Shown here one piece after another: positions 10,001 to 18,680 of a stretch of 64,000 nt of DNA. The notes under the pieces were generated by a model that was not told the DNA's origin, ran no database searches, and saw only the letters and a list, made by a program, of their open reading frames with translations. The stretch comes from Dactylonectria macrodidyma (lineage: Eukaryota; Ascomycota; Sordariomycetes; Hypocreales; Nectriaceae). The stretch covers positions 682,001-746,000 of the forward strand of contig JAGMUV010000027.1 of assembly GCA_020744425.1 (NCBI GenBank). The letters run 5' to 3'. Within the stretch, counting starts at the first letter, position 1, and each line of letters opens with the position of its first letter. The translations under genes and the position numbers were made by a program.

Positions 10001-12188
10001 ACAAGCCAAACGCAAGGTCCAGGAAGCGCTGGCCGCCCGCAACGGGCCTGACATGGCCCCTACGATCAGCCTACCACTGCAATCACAGGTCCGCGTGTGG
10101 CGCGAGAACAAGGGATGGCAAGGCCCTTTTACCCTGATTGCAACTGCTGGCCAGACTTGCACTCTGCAACTGCCACACGGCCCACGAGACTTCCGCTCTA
10201 CTGCCGTCAAGCCATGGCACGATGATCCCGAAGACCAAGTGCTTACTACATCACCTACGTCAGCAGTAATAGCAGCCGAAAATAACACTATCCACGACGA
10301 GATCATCGTTTCTACTACGCCCGATACCCCCCCCCAAGCCCAAGCCCAGCCCAGACGTGGCCCAGGTCGACCCGGGAAGTCACATCTCCCGCAGCAGGCG
10401 ACCTCACAAGACCCAATTCCCCAAAGACGGAGACGCGGGCGTCCCAGAAAACACCCACTTGCCCCCGTGGAACAGGACGAACCGCCACAACAGCACTCCG
10501 TATACATCAGCGAAACGGACGTCAGCTTGCCCATCGTGTGTACGGTAGCGTACCTATCGTCGAAGGAACAGGACGATCAGGCCTTGGTTGCTATATTGCG
10601 TGCTGAAGGCATTATAACAGCTCCTGGAGAGCCGTTTGTAGCATCCACGTACAAGGAGATCGACGCCCTCATCAGCAGAGGCGTATTTGAGTTCGTTCCA
10701 TTCGATCCGAAACAGCACTCGGGCACCCGCATCTTCCGCTCCCGGATCGTCAACGAACTCAAAGGCAAGGGCACCTCACAGCCCTACGAGAAGTCACGCC
10801 TCGTCATCCAGGGCTTCGCAGACGACGGAAAACGCACTATTTTAACGCAAGCACCTACAATTCAACGGTCCAGCCAACGGTTGATCCTCGCACTTGCACC
10901 ATCTCTGCTACTTCGTGGCCAGCACCTATGGCTACGAGACATCACGCAGGCGTATGTCCAAGCGGCTATGCCGCTGAACCGCACCATCCTCGCCAAGCTG
11001 CCGACACAGATACAGCACCACTACCCGGACAACACCATCATGAAGGTGGTGAAACCGCTGTACGGCATCGCCGAGGCAGGCACTTACTGGTGGGCCACGT
11101 ACTACGCCCACCATAGAGAAAAGCTCCAGATGGAAACATCTACGTACGACCCGTGCCTGCTTATAACTACCAAGGAAAACCAGCACTTCGGCATCGTTGG
11201 CATGCAAACGGACGACACCATCGGCGTGTCAGATGAAGCGTTTGACCGACATGAAGATACTGCCTTGCAGGCAGCCAGCTTTACCGCAAAGCCCAAGGAA
11301 CGCCTACAACCGGACAAACCGCTTGCCTTCAACGGCGGGACCATCACACTGTGTGCAGCAACCGGTATCATACAACTACGGCAAAAGGGGCAAGGCGAAA
11401 AGCTGCAGCTCCTAGAGATCACCCCTGAATCAACCGCTGCTTCCATCAAGGCCCAGTACACCGAACAGCGTGCGCGCGGTGCATACATTGCATCCATCTG
11501 CCAACCCGAGGCCTGCTACGACCTGTCTGCTGCAGCGCAGCACCAAGAGCCAACTCTCGAGCAGGCGAAGGCGCTGAATCAGCGTCTGCAATGGCAAATA
11601 GACCACCAAGACCGCGGCATCCGGTACCTGCCCATCGACCTGTCAACTGCGAAGCTGTTCGTCTTCGTAGACGGGTCTCTAGCAAATAACCCTGACCTGA
11701 CATCTCAGCTTGGATTTGCGATCATCCTAGGCAACGAAACAGCAGTTAGCGACGATACCTTTACGCTAACTGGCAACCTTGTGCATTACAGCTCCACAAA
11801 GTGCAAACGCATTACCCGTAGTTCCTTGGCTTCAGAGGTCTATGGCATGGTGGCAGGCGTAGATATGGCCTACGTTATTACAAACACCATCAATCAAGTG
11901 CTAGAACGCCTGGATCTCCCAGCAGTACCCACCATTGCATGCACCGATTCGTACTCACTATACGAGTGCCTGGTAAAGCTCGGAACAACGCAAGAGAAAC
12001 GGCTGATGGTCGATATAATGGCACTTCGGCAGTCATACGAACGCCGAGAGCTGTTTGAGATCCGTTGGATCAGCGGTGAAGACAACCTAGCAGATGCCTT
12101 TACTAAGAACAGCTGCAACAAGGCGTTTGAGCGCTTCATGGATACGGCAACTGCTGTGATTCGGATGGAGGGATGGGTCGCAAGGTGA
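7011..12188 (+). CDS. Copia Gag-Pol polyprotein
   Basis: A single 1,725-residue frame with the Copia order Gag, protease, integrase, reverse transcriptase, RNase H. Visible landmarks are a Cys/His knuckle (CYVCNKPDCWSTRH, about residue 471) and an aspartic protease active site DTGAS (about 630). The integrase zinc-binding region has HRRCGH and CSQC (about 760-800), followed by core acidic residues at VVDVVTLDD (about 824), VCDAGTN (about 877) and a GKIERAH Glu (about 915). The RT has RDITQAYVQA (about 1309) and a TDDTIGV box (about 1400) in place of the usual YVDD. RNase H begins at FVDGS (about 1551). There is no stop or frameshift. Gag and Pol are one frame, so their ratio is not set by a frameshift visible here. 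The start is the first ATG after the leader. Confidence 0.93.
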   Translation: MTSETPDSSQSSDNSSGDTLKGTSRGTPIPEEYQDFIDPALWGKLNLLDLDDESNPPSEQHIGSFILFNVTAYKRQGLYGRYLWARAYDDFEEFEEQHFRVNKKACKILRSFMLEQGIWMGTNRQAHAINVATALQQYHVWTDLEIEQTASKYPRFLNNLDKIPRFREHLKEDPAVLAKAAVTAPVRPLQLQLPSPENTTPPPAPAIHHQQQQQLQYDTPRHTAPLTATDTPTEPDVPTSRQVTDLSKMYTDDNKYGGDIYDVLENKLLIFRDFCGKVSIPQTQFSHVFSLMLKGRALRFYFSNLARTRPVMQFTHMVQQTLQHFEPEEMQQTYLSEWRSITLAKMITEHPAKSKSEVFELLLERITLLHSALPTVSGSRIALKEQIINACYGQPECANALYRPAVDCEGVIQQIRGSIKLAASTQHFHTAATLPQEPTSNPVQYWTDRTFRGQGRDTKYGNRGSNPSSQSMKCYVCNKPDCWSTRHTADERTQAYRKFRTNRAATSTSQSSYKAFLTWHEGPEPTVTLSRSGSPDLVQQYFQELADSRNNEPSSEEDAAWEDSQQFFTSYFTSTTTIDGPALANQLANQAMYHAFTGRLPTAPTYTTESAYAFTLQARYRDIFQGILPDTGASGLSTAGNQQFIALQKQLPSLALNQTAAGSKITFGAGPPTYSTGTIDVPTPLGQMVFHVVPADTPFLLCLADMDRMGITFDNLANVLRKGALTVPVIRKWGHPWMLLQPEIPLAFNHLTEAELRRVHRRCGHPSVQRLYDLLYKAGHDVEINAIRALTDICSQCQLHGTPPNRFKFTLRDDYEFNYEIVVDVVTLDDGKVLHVVDTATSFTAARFLRSLSAQDTWDALRLCWIDVYQGPPDWIVCDAGTNFHAAEFKAAARAAGISVKEVPIEAHNSIGKIERAHPALRRAYYIIRSADNTVLPESALQMAVKAINDTAGPNGLVPTLLVFGSYPRITEDSPPSPSNVRRAAAIHKAMKELQHLQAKRKVQEALAARNGPDMAPTISLPLQSQVRVWRENKGWQGPFTLIATAGQTCTLQLPHGPRDFRSTAVKPWHDDPEDQVLTTSPTSAVIAAENNTIHDEIIVSTTPDTPPQAQAQPRRGPGRPGKSHLPQQATSQDPIPQRRRRGRPRKHPLAPVEQDEPPQQHSVYISETDVSLPIVCTVAYLSSKEQDDQALVAILRAEGIITAPGEPFVASTYKEIDALISRGVFEFVPFDPKQHSGTRIFRSRIVNELKGKGTSQPYEKSRLVIQGFADDGKRTILTQAPTIQRSSQRLILALAPSLLLRGQHLWLRDITQAYVQAAMPLNRTILAKLPTQIQHHYPDNTIMKVVKPLYGIAEAGTYWWATYYAHHREKLQMETSTYDPCLLITTKENQHFGIVGMQTDDTIGVSDEAFDRHEDTALQAASFTAKPKERLQPDKPLAFNGGTITLCAATGIIQLRQKGQGEKLQLLEITPESTAASIKAQYTEQRARGAYIASICQPEACYDLSAAAQHQEPTLEQAKALNQRLQWQIDHQDRGIRYLPIDLSTAKLFVFVDGSLANNPDLTSQLGFAIILGNETAVSDDTFTLTGNLVHYSSTKCKRITRSSLASEVYGMVAGVDMAYVITNTINQVLERLDLPAVPTIACTDSYSLYECLVKLGTTQEKRLMVDIMALRQSYERRELFEIRWISGEDNLADAFTKNSCNKAFERFMDTATAVIRMEGWVAR

Positions 12189-12387
12189 TGATTTTCATAA
12201 GAACCAGCTGTCCCAAGAGCTGGCTGCGCGGGCGCAGCCCTAACAGGACCAGGAAGCTCCGGCCGAGATACGGGCGCCGGAGCTGCGATGCTGAATACGC
12301 AGTTACGGAATCAGGCTTGCGGGAGTTACTGCTTCTTTTATATATCTAGGTGATCCTGGGCCCTGGCACAAAATTGAAGACTGCCAG

Positions 12388-12648
12388 TGTTGGAATATCA
12401 CTAACACCGCCAGGGCTAGCGCCAGGATCGTAGGCACCCACGTGTGTAGACCACAGCTAGTAACAGCTGTAAGGGCACGTGCAGGTGCCTCCCTGCTAGA
12501 TATAGGGCCACTTCGTGGCCCTATTACCTAGCCTAGATTCTGTTCTTTAGACATCAAGTAAAACACCAAGTTAACCATCACGGTTTTGACGTCTCACCCG
12601 CCCGAAAGAGCAATTGCTATAACAGCAGGATACCTGAGTTATCCAACA
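12388..12648 (+). repeat. 3' LTR of Copia element
   Basis: 261-bp direct copy of the 5' LTR, followed by the second copy of the CTATC target duplication. The 199 bp between the polyprotein stop and this LTR (12189-12387) hold only an untranslated GC-rich segment. Confidence 0.95.
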
Positions 12649-12653
12649 CTATC

Positions 12654-13185
12654 AGAACTTGATTACTCTGACTTTAAGCATGACTACGAAAACGCCGCCT
12701 TTAGTAGCAACAACGCCATGATCCTATCGCCTCAGAGCGTCACCTCCAGTAGCGACTTCGACTTCGCTCCTCCACCGCCCGAAATCGACGCATCGGCCAT
12801 GTCCCCCTCGCAGTCGCCCTCGATGCCAAGCTTTTCTGCCTGGCCCTCCATCTCGGGCGAGACTCAACCCAGCGATCTCACCATGCACTTCCTCCAACGG
12901 CACGGCGTGCCGGGCAGCATGGACATCTTAAATCAGGGGCTTCAGGGGCTTGTGGAGTCAGAGTTTGCCACCATCAATCCTCACGTTCTGTCATGTCCTA
13001 ACCCCGAAGTCATGATGGGTATGGGTGATCCGATGATTTATTCTGGCTACAACGGCGAACCGATGGACGATAGCCTCAGCGCAGCTCACAGATCAGATGT
13101 ACAATCAGGTATATCAAATAATTATAGATAACTAATCAATTCAGATAACGTACATGATAAGCGACTGAATCAAACAAGCGAGTGA
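12654..13185 (+). pseudogene. Zn2Cys6 transcription factor, 3' part (separated by Copia)
   Basis: Continuation of the regulator that starts at 5531. Reading from the codon broken at 6276, using one copy of the CTATC duplication, the frame enters here without loss. It runs through a Ser/Pro-rich, acidic region of the kind expected for an activation domain. Direct reading stops at TAA 13129-13131. A plausible last intron, 13109-13144 (GTATAT donor, CTAAT branch site, CAG acceptor), would instead give an ending at TGA 13183-13185 and a total of 375 aa. Without a promoter of its own this piece is unlikely to be expressed, unless LTR read-through transcripts occur. Confidence 0.8.
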
Positions 13186-14063
13186 ATCAAAAACCCCTCA
13201 TCCCCTCTTCTTTTCACTTGATCAATTGATTCTTGAGTAGCGGCCGTGTCTAGCAGTCTTGGAAGATGCCGGCAGCGCCGCAGGAAAACAGGGGGTGCAG
13301 GTCCCAGATATTTGTCAATAGACAGCACGCCGTCGAAGTTACCTCCACATGCTAATCCGAATCATGTTTCGGTACTCCGTAGTAGATGCGCATTTGGTTG
13401 CCTGCTGCCTGTGCTGTTACCGGGGAATTAACTTCTTTGTCCATTCGCATGATTTTGATTGTTTATGAGATTGGGATCTCCCGCCCTTACTGGTGGCTTG
13501 GAATTGAGTTTGTTAAGTGCTTATACAGTCGGTGGCAGAATCAATAGATTTACGCCTAGTGTCACGTATCAAACTAGCAGCAAAGTTAAGGGTCAATTAT
13601 AAATAACGCCGACGAGTTGTGCGGGTTCGGGCTAACAAAAAATGCCGGCGGGTCCATCACATAAAGTGCCCGAGGGCCGCGTGGTGAATGGAGCTACTTT
13701 CAGCCCTCCAGACAATCAATATCTTGTGAAATGTTGATTACGAATAGCGGATTATGTCAACATTAAGGTGTCATCGAAGGCGTCAGGGCGAAGCCTATGC
13801 GATGGAGTCCACGAAGGCAAGCTGAGTCTGTGAGAGGAGTAGCGATACCGCGAATACGATAAGTGAATATCTAAACATGTGGAATCATGAAAGCTACTAG
13901 CAAAGACACTGTGTTTACAGCATGGTACTCTATTGGCATTTGGTATAAGACGGGAACGAGATGCCCTGACGATTGTGGTTTTCCTGTCACAACCAACACT
14001 CTCACCAACACCTCAATATCTACTGGCACTTACACTTCTCTTCGATCCAACCTCCAACACAAA
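13186..14063. other. Intergenic
   Basis: Spacer between the split regulator and the Nor-1-like SDR. It contains no recognisable gene. The last 100 bp, with CACTCTCACCAACACCTC-type pyrimidine/CA-rich sequence, look like a fungal 5' leader. The open frame of the SDR extends upstream to 13887, but that extension has no SDR homology and I treat it as UTR. Confidence 0.5.
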
Positions 14064-14828
14064 ATGTCTGCACCCAAGACCTACTTCATCACCGGCGCCA
14101 ACCGAGGTCTCGGCAAGGGCTTCACCGAGAAGCTCCTCCAGCGACCCGGGGTCACTGTCGTAGCTACGGCCAGAGATCCCGCAAAGGCGGCCGCGCTCAA
14201 CTCGCTTCACAAGGGCGAGGGCAGCAAGCTCATCATCCTCAAGCTCGACTCGCAGGTCGACGCTGATGCCGCCGCAGCCGTTGCGCAGCTCCAGAAGGAT
14301 CACGGCATCAAGTCCCTCGACGTCGTTATTGCCAACGCCGGCATTATGCACTCGGGCACCACCGTCTCCAAGACGACGCCCGACTCGCTCCGAGACCACT
14401 TCAACACCAACTCCATTGGCCCTGTGACGCTCTTCCAGGCCGTCTCTCCCCTTCTTCAGGCTAGCTCCACTGGTAACCCCATCTTCTTGCCCATTTCGAC
14501 TCTTCTCGGCAGCATCGGTAGCCAGGAGAGCCTCGCCGCCTTCCCCCAGACCTTCAGCCCCTACGGCGCCAGCAAGACAGCCCTGAACTGGCTCGTCTCC
14601 CGTCTCCACTTTGAGGAGCCTTGGCTCACCACCTACGCCGTCCACCCCGGCTTGGTCCTGACCGACATGGCCACCTCTGTCATTCCTGCCGGCGTTGACC
14701 CAGCTTCTGTTGGTGCCATCGATGTCGATACTAGTATTACCGGTCTTCTGAAGCTGCTTGACACTGCTACTCGTGCCGAGATTGGCGGCAAGTTCAAGAA
14801 CTATGACGGCACCCCTCTTCCGTGGTAA
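14064..14828 (+). CDS. Nor-1-like short-chain dehydrogenase/reductase
   Basis: Predicted NADPH-dependent SDR of 254 aa, single exon. The N-terminal cofactor motif TGANRGLG lies at residues 10-17, with a TARDP segment typical of NADP(H) preference. NAGI follows near 90, PISTLLGS carries the catalytic Ser, and YGASK has Tyr near 167. The family includes norsolorinic-acid ketoreductase-like proteins and many uncharacterised ketoreductases, so a ketone reduction role is plausible but no pathway is indicated by the neighbours. I chose ATG 14064 because it follows AACACAAA and places the Rossmann motif at the usual distance. The upstream in-frame ATG at 13887 would add 59 residues without homology. 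Codon use is GC-rich and regular, unlike the decayed flanks. Confidence 0.88.
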   Translation: MSAPKTYFITGANRGLGKGFTEKLLQRPGVTVVATARDPAKAAALNSLHKGEGSKLIILKLDSQVDADAAAAVAQLQKDHGIKSLDVVIANAGIMHSGTTVSKTTPDSLRDHFNTNSIGPVTLFQAVSPLLQASSTGNPIFLPISTLLGSIGSQESLAAFPQTFSPYGASKTALNWLVSRLHFEEPWLTTYAVHPGLVLTDMATSVIPAGVDPASVGAIDVDTSITGLLKLLDTATRAEIGGKFKNYDGTPLPW

Positions 14829-15306
14829 TTGCCTGGCCCGCGATCGGGTAGCCAAAGATAGGGAGATCGCCGGATGGAGACTTTAGACAATAGACTACAC
14901 AAATTTCAGTAAAGAGAGAGAAGCTTGAAATATCATCTTGCTCTGCCAACTATGTTTAGATGCATATTACTGCACTATTCGTCACGCTTTTCGATAGTGT
15001 TAACTATGTCTTCTCAACTCTATTTCAGCAGCAATGTCTTTAATGGAGCGGACAGAAAATAGTCGCAGTCAAATCAATCTGACCATCTGACAAGCCATAC
15101 CTCAGAGGCTTTGCCGTGGTGCTGCAAGGTGTACCAAACGCTCTACATCGGGTGATCTGCTGATCTGGTATTTGGCCATTCCAGAACCTCTTGTAACCCC
15201 GATGCCGACGGGAAAGTTATAATTCACTAGGATACGCGGTGAACTATTGTCCCGAGACCCCGAATCCGCTATCCAAACTCCGTTGTGCATGCGGACTTTG
15301 TGTGTA
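14829..15306. other. Intergenic
   Basis: 3' side of the Nor-1-like gene up to the TA duplication of the Fot1/pogo relic. No gene was recognised. Confidence 0.5.
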
Positions 15307-15372
15307 CCATGCACAACCACCCTTTCGCCAACCCCACTCTTTCGCCACGCAAAAAAAAAAAGCACCACCAAA
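15307..15372 (+). repeat. Left TIR of Fot1/pogo relic
   Basis: Starts directly after TA. Its first 44 bp match the reverse complement of the right end. The pair differs in A-run length (11 versus 13). Confidence 0.9.
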
Positions 15373-15458
15373 AATCAACAACTTTACTTACACAGAACTT
15401 GACCAAAATGATAGATATACGCAAAATTGTCCGTCTTATAAATAATAGTTGCGCATAT

Positions 15459-17219
15459 CTATTGAATCCTGGGTCTTTTGATAAGCCGCCCTGATCGCGT
15501 GGTTGGTTGATGGGGTATGGTTCCCTCTCTGACTTCAATGGCCGAGGCAACCTCCGATTCTGACTCCGGCTCGCCTGAACAGCCACCTTCCACCACAACA
15601 GGCATATTTTGAGTCTCCTCTTCGGGTATGGCTTCTCCACCATCTAGAGTCTCACCAAGAGTCATAAAACGTTTGTTAGGATTCGGCGCGGCCTTCCTCT
15701 TCTTCCCTCTCTTCAGGCGAGCCAATTCCTCTTCCAGGTTAGCAATCCTCGCAGTATGCTACCGTCTGCTGTTGAGCCTCAAAGCCCTTGGCTATTACGT
15801 TATACCGTCTCCGTGTCTTTGGCGTTTTGTTCAGCCCAAGATCACGAATTTGACGGCTCGTCCTTGGTGTATCGTCCAAGCCAAAATACGGCGTGGGTTT
15901 CGGGAGTCGCTCTTGGGCTGCCATTTGGCCTATCTTCCTGGATTTCTGGGTGCCGCAGCGCTTTGGTACGTGAGATCGGCCAATTCCCAGTAACCCTCCA
16001 TCCAGAGAGTATGTTCTTCTCAGTCATTCCAACTCGACGCGCCTTGGCGTAGGCCCTAATGAAATTGACCTTGCCCATTGGAGTGGAATCAGTCAATGAA
16101 GCGAACTTTTCTAACTCTCGTCGATATGCGGCTTTGGAGGCATTGAATACTCCATTGTCCAACGACTGGAGCCCATGAGAGCAGTGTGCTGGCAGATAGC
16201 AACAATAAACGTTGTTCAAAAAGCACGTGGCCATCCATTCATCCTACCGTCGCTCAGTAGTGATCTTGAGCTGAAGAAAACGAAGAACACACCGTTGAAT
16301 GACTCCCATGACCGTCTAAAATGATCAGTCTCGCGTCAGAGTCGCCGGCAGGCATGGTCTGGGGCAGATAGACTCTTTCAAGCCATTCAACGCCAATGTG
16401 GTCGTCAGTCCACCCGTTAGGTGAAGTTATGTAATACCAGTCTGCTATCTTCTTGAATTCCTCAAGAAACCACTGTTTCTGGAGTTCTTTCCCCTTAAAG
16501 ATTATTCCGGGATTAAGGCGCGGCCGTCAGCAGTGACAGCTTCGATAAATGAAGTCCAATTTCGAGTTTGTGGTCACTTGAGAAATGCCTCCCGTTTTGG
16601 GTCCGCGCTTCCAACAACCAGGCTATCTAAGCCTAAATAAAAAGGATTAGCGGGTCAAATTTCAATCACTGACAAGGTATACAGATAGATGCTTGCCGAA
16701 ACCAGTCATAATCCCCCCTTCGTCAACGTTGACGGTGTTTTCAGGCTTGATCCAGCCATACTGGCCCTCCCTGATATCAAAGTACCAATGAACTGCCTTA
16801 GGCGTGAAAGAGTCGAACCTTTTGGCTTCTTGACGTCTACCCATCTTAATCTTCAGGTCTGTGCGGCGCTTGATAAATCTGGTCACCCAGTTGCGTCCTA
16901 ACTCGGGATGTTCGTCCTGCTGCCTCAACAAGCCCATGACGCAAGCGCGGATCTGATTGTGGGACGGAGCATAGCCCAAGGACTCCTGACGGAGTATCCA
17001 GAAAGCCAATCTGTCCTCTTGATTCTTGGACAAACGTCGGCGAGGCTGAATCTTCTCTTTCACGGCTGTCTGGCCGTTAAGTCTGTCGGTGAGAGTCTTT
17101 CGGGGCACTCCCCGTCTCTGAGCCGCTTGAGAGGGTGAAAAGCCATTATCGGTAATATCCAATATTGCCTCAGCCATGTCATCCTCTGTATATTCCCATC
17201 GAATCCGCGAGATAGGCAT
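15459..17219 (-). pseudogene. Pogo/Fot1-type transposase (frameshifted, with stops)
   Basis: The N-terminal part from ATG 17219 reads openly to about 16662. It holds a helix-turn-helix Psq/CENP-B-like DNA-binding region (GFSPSQAAQRRGVPRKTL) followed by the start of the DDE domain (ENTVNVDEGG, where the first catalytic Asp normally sits in NxDE). Downstream the coding signal continues in shifting frames. A stop near 16573 (LK*PQ) is followed by a one-base frame change near 16513. The frame then carries the second acidic motif (LDGHGSH, about 16290-16320), another break, the C-terminal HGLQSLDNGVF motif (about 16170) and a basic tail to about 15459. Several lesions make the protein non-functional. 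Some breaks could be unrecognised introns, but not all. Confidence 0.8.
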
Positions 17220-17449
17220 TTTTTGGTCGTTGTCAAAGGCAAAGACCAGAAAACACAAGAAAGAGCGGTGAGGAGGTTGGTGATTAAACTGACAATATTT
17301 CAATAGCACGGCCTGCATATATCGCGTACCCCGCACAGCCTTATAGAGCCAAAACAATTACCTCCAATCATCTCTCTAATCAATAGAGGTAACTTCTTTT
17401 AGGTAGCTATTTATTTTGGCCAACTTTCGTGTAAGTGAAGTTGACGAGT

Positions 17450-17517
17450 TTTGGTGGTGCTTTTTTTTTTTTTGCGTGGCGAAAGAGTGGGGTTGGCGAA
17501 AGGGTGGTTGTGCATGG
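17450..17517 (-). repeat. Right TIR of Fot1/pogo relic
   Basis: Reverse complement of the left TIR, ending CATGG before TA at 17518-17519. Confidence 0.9.
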
Positions 17518-17751
17518 TAGTTGTCAGCTTGAAAACAAGGCCAGTGATGAAGACGACTGGCCTATTAGGATGGGTTTGTGTGGTCTTGGATCGACCTGCT
17601 GCAGGTACATAAAACGGAGGTTGAACGTCCCCCAACATGTCGAGCTTGCGGATTCTTTCTAGCCTCAGTGTTAAATGATAATAACCAAAAGACCGGTGAC
17701 ACGAGCCAATTGACTTCCTTTCATTCGATCAAAATACACTCATCTACCAAT

Positions 17752-18463
17752 ATGGCCACCTCGAAGCCCATGCAGGCTCTTAAGTCTGTTGAAGGCCATA
17801 AAGCCGCTCTCTTCGACGTGCCACTTCCAAACATTGGCCACGGGGAGGTTCTCGTCAGAACCAACGCGGTTGCACTCAACCCATCTGACTGGAAGGCTAT
17901 CGCTTGGCTTGACACTCTCAATTTCACAATTGGATGCGACTACGCGGGCATTGTCGAAGAAGTGGGCGAAGGTGTCGAAAAAAAACTGGAAGGAGGGCGA
18001 CCACATCGCCGGCATGGCCAACGGCAACAATCCTCTCCATCTGGAAGGCGGGGCATTTGCTCAATACATCGTTGTCAAAGGAGATGTTCAAATAAGGATC
18101 CCAGACAACATCGGGTTTGAGGAGGCGGTCACCCTCGGTGTTGGAATCGCGACTGTTGGACAAGGTCTATATCAGAAGATGAAACTTCCATGGCCAACCA
18201 CTCTAGCCAAGGAGAAACTCCCTCTGTTGATCTATGGAGGAAGCACGGCGACTGGAATTCTGGGGATTCAATTTGCGAAGCTGTAAGTAGGCACTCTTGT
18301 GGCCTTTATCTACCTGCCTCGTTGAGCAACAGCTGACCTGTGTTTACATCAGTTCGGGACTGGAAGTAATCACCACTTGTTCGCCCCGAAACTTCGACTA
18401 TGTCACGGCCTATGGCGCAGATCACGTCTTCGACTACAATTCCCCAACCTGCGGACGCGATAT
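17752..18463 (+). pseudogene. Medium-chain zinc-type oxidoreductase (frameshift, 3' truncated)
   Basis: N-terminal two thirds of an MDR-superfamily quinone/enoyl-reductase-like gene. The GroES-like region ([15 protein letters not shown], then [12 protein letters not shown]) reads from ATG 17752. At an A-run (17978-17985) the frame slips by one. Removing one A restores the downstream frame ([10 protein letters not shown] and onward), so the run seems to have gained a base. The Rossmann motif [17 protein letters not shown] follows, then an intron 18283-18352 (GTAAGT..CAG), then YGADHVFDYNSPTCG. Homology stops abruptly at 18463, where an 88-bp repeat and then Copia sequence begin. About 130 C-terminal residues are missing. 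The trans-ER type fold is clear; the substrate is unknown. A single-base sequencing error at the homopolymer would not explain the truncation. Confidence 0.8.
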
Positions 18464-18551
18464 TCCAAGGGGATGGTATTTCGCTATTTATCCTAGTAGA
18501 CGAGCTACCGGCCATTGGGCCAATTAGTAATTTTCCCACAGCAGAGCTTAT
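18464..18551 (+). repeat. 88-bp dispersed repeat, copy 1
   Basis: Sequence starting TCCAAGGGGATGG and ending GCAGAGCTTAT. It recurs at 62662-62749 in the same orientation and length, with six or seven differences that are all transitions. It starts exactly where MDR homology ends and is preceded by GATAT (18459-18463). The same five bases follow the Copia 3' LTR at 23445-23449. Family unknown. Confidence 0.75.
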
Positions 18552-18680
18552 CTCCTTGAGTGCGCGAAGGCACATTGGATGTAGCCGCCCCACAAGAACG
18601 TCAATACATTGAGGGACCATAAAAAGCCGCCACAGCTAATTTTCTATGTATCTAATTCAGCCACTTCTTACATCATAGAC

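Larger units (their letters stand above)
6277..12648 (+). mobile_element. Complete Ty1/Copia LTR retrotransposon
   Basis: A full element of 6,372 bp with 261-bp LTRs (6277-6537 and 12388-12648) that appear identical by eye. Each LTR starts TGTTGGAATA and ends TATCCAACA. It is flanked by a perfect 5-bp target duplication CTATC (6272-6276 and 12649-12653). One uninterrupted Gag-Pol reading frame fills the interior on the same strand. Identical LTRs and an intact frame imply a recent insertion. The insertion falls within the third exon of a Zn2Cys6 gene in the same orientation. The primer-binding site was not assigned with confidence, and the sequence just upstream of the 3' LTR is not a strong polypurine tract. 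Confidence 0.95.
15307..17517 (-). mobile_element. Degenerate Fot1/pogo-type DNA transposon
   Basis: A 2,211-bp element flanked by TA duplications (15305-15306 and 17518-17519). The terminal inverted repeats begin CCATGCACAACC and are identical for 44 bp. They then contain a poly-A tract (11 A on the left, 13 on the right) followed by a shared GCACCACCAAAA. The interior carries a broken transposase on the minus strand. TA target choice, long TIRs and the CENP-B/pogo-type transposase place it in the Tc1/mariner superfamily, pogo/Fot1 group. It cannot be autonomous as it stands. Confidence 0.9.

Noticed and set aside
13887..14063. N-terminal extension of the Nor-1-like SDR from an upstream ATG
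   Set aside because: The 59 extra residues have no SDR character, and ATG 14064 places the cofactor motif at the usual distance. Treated as leader.
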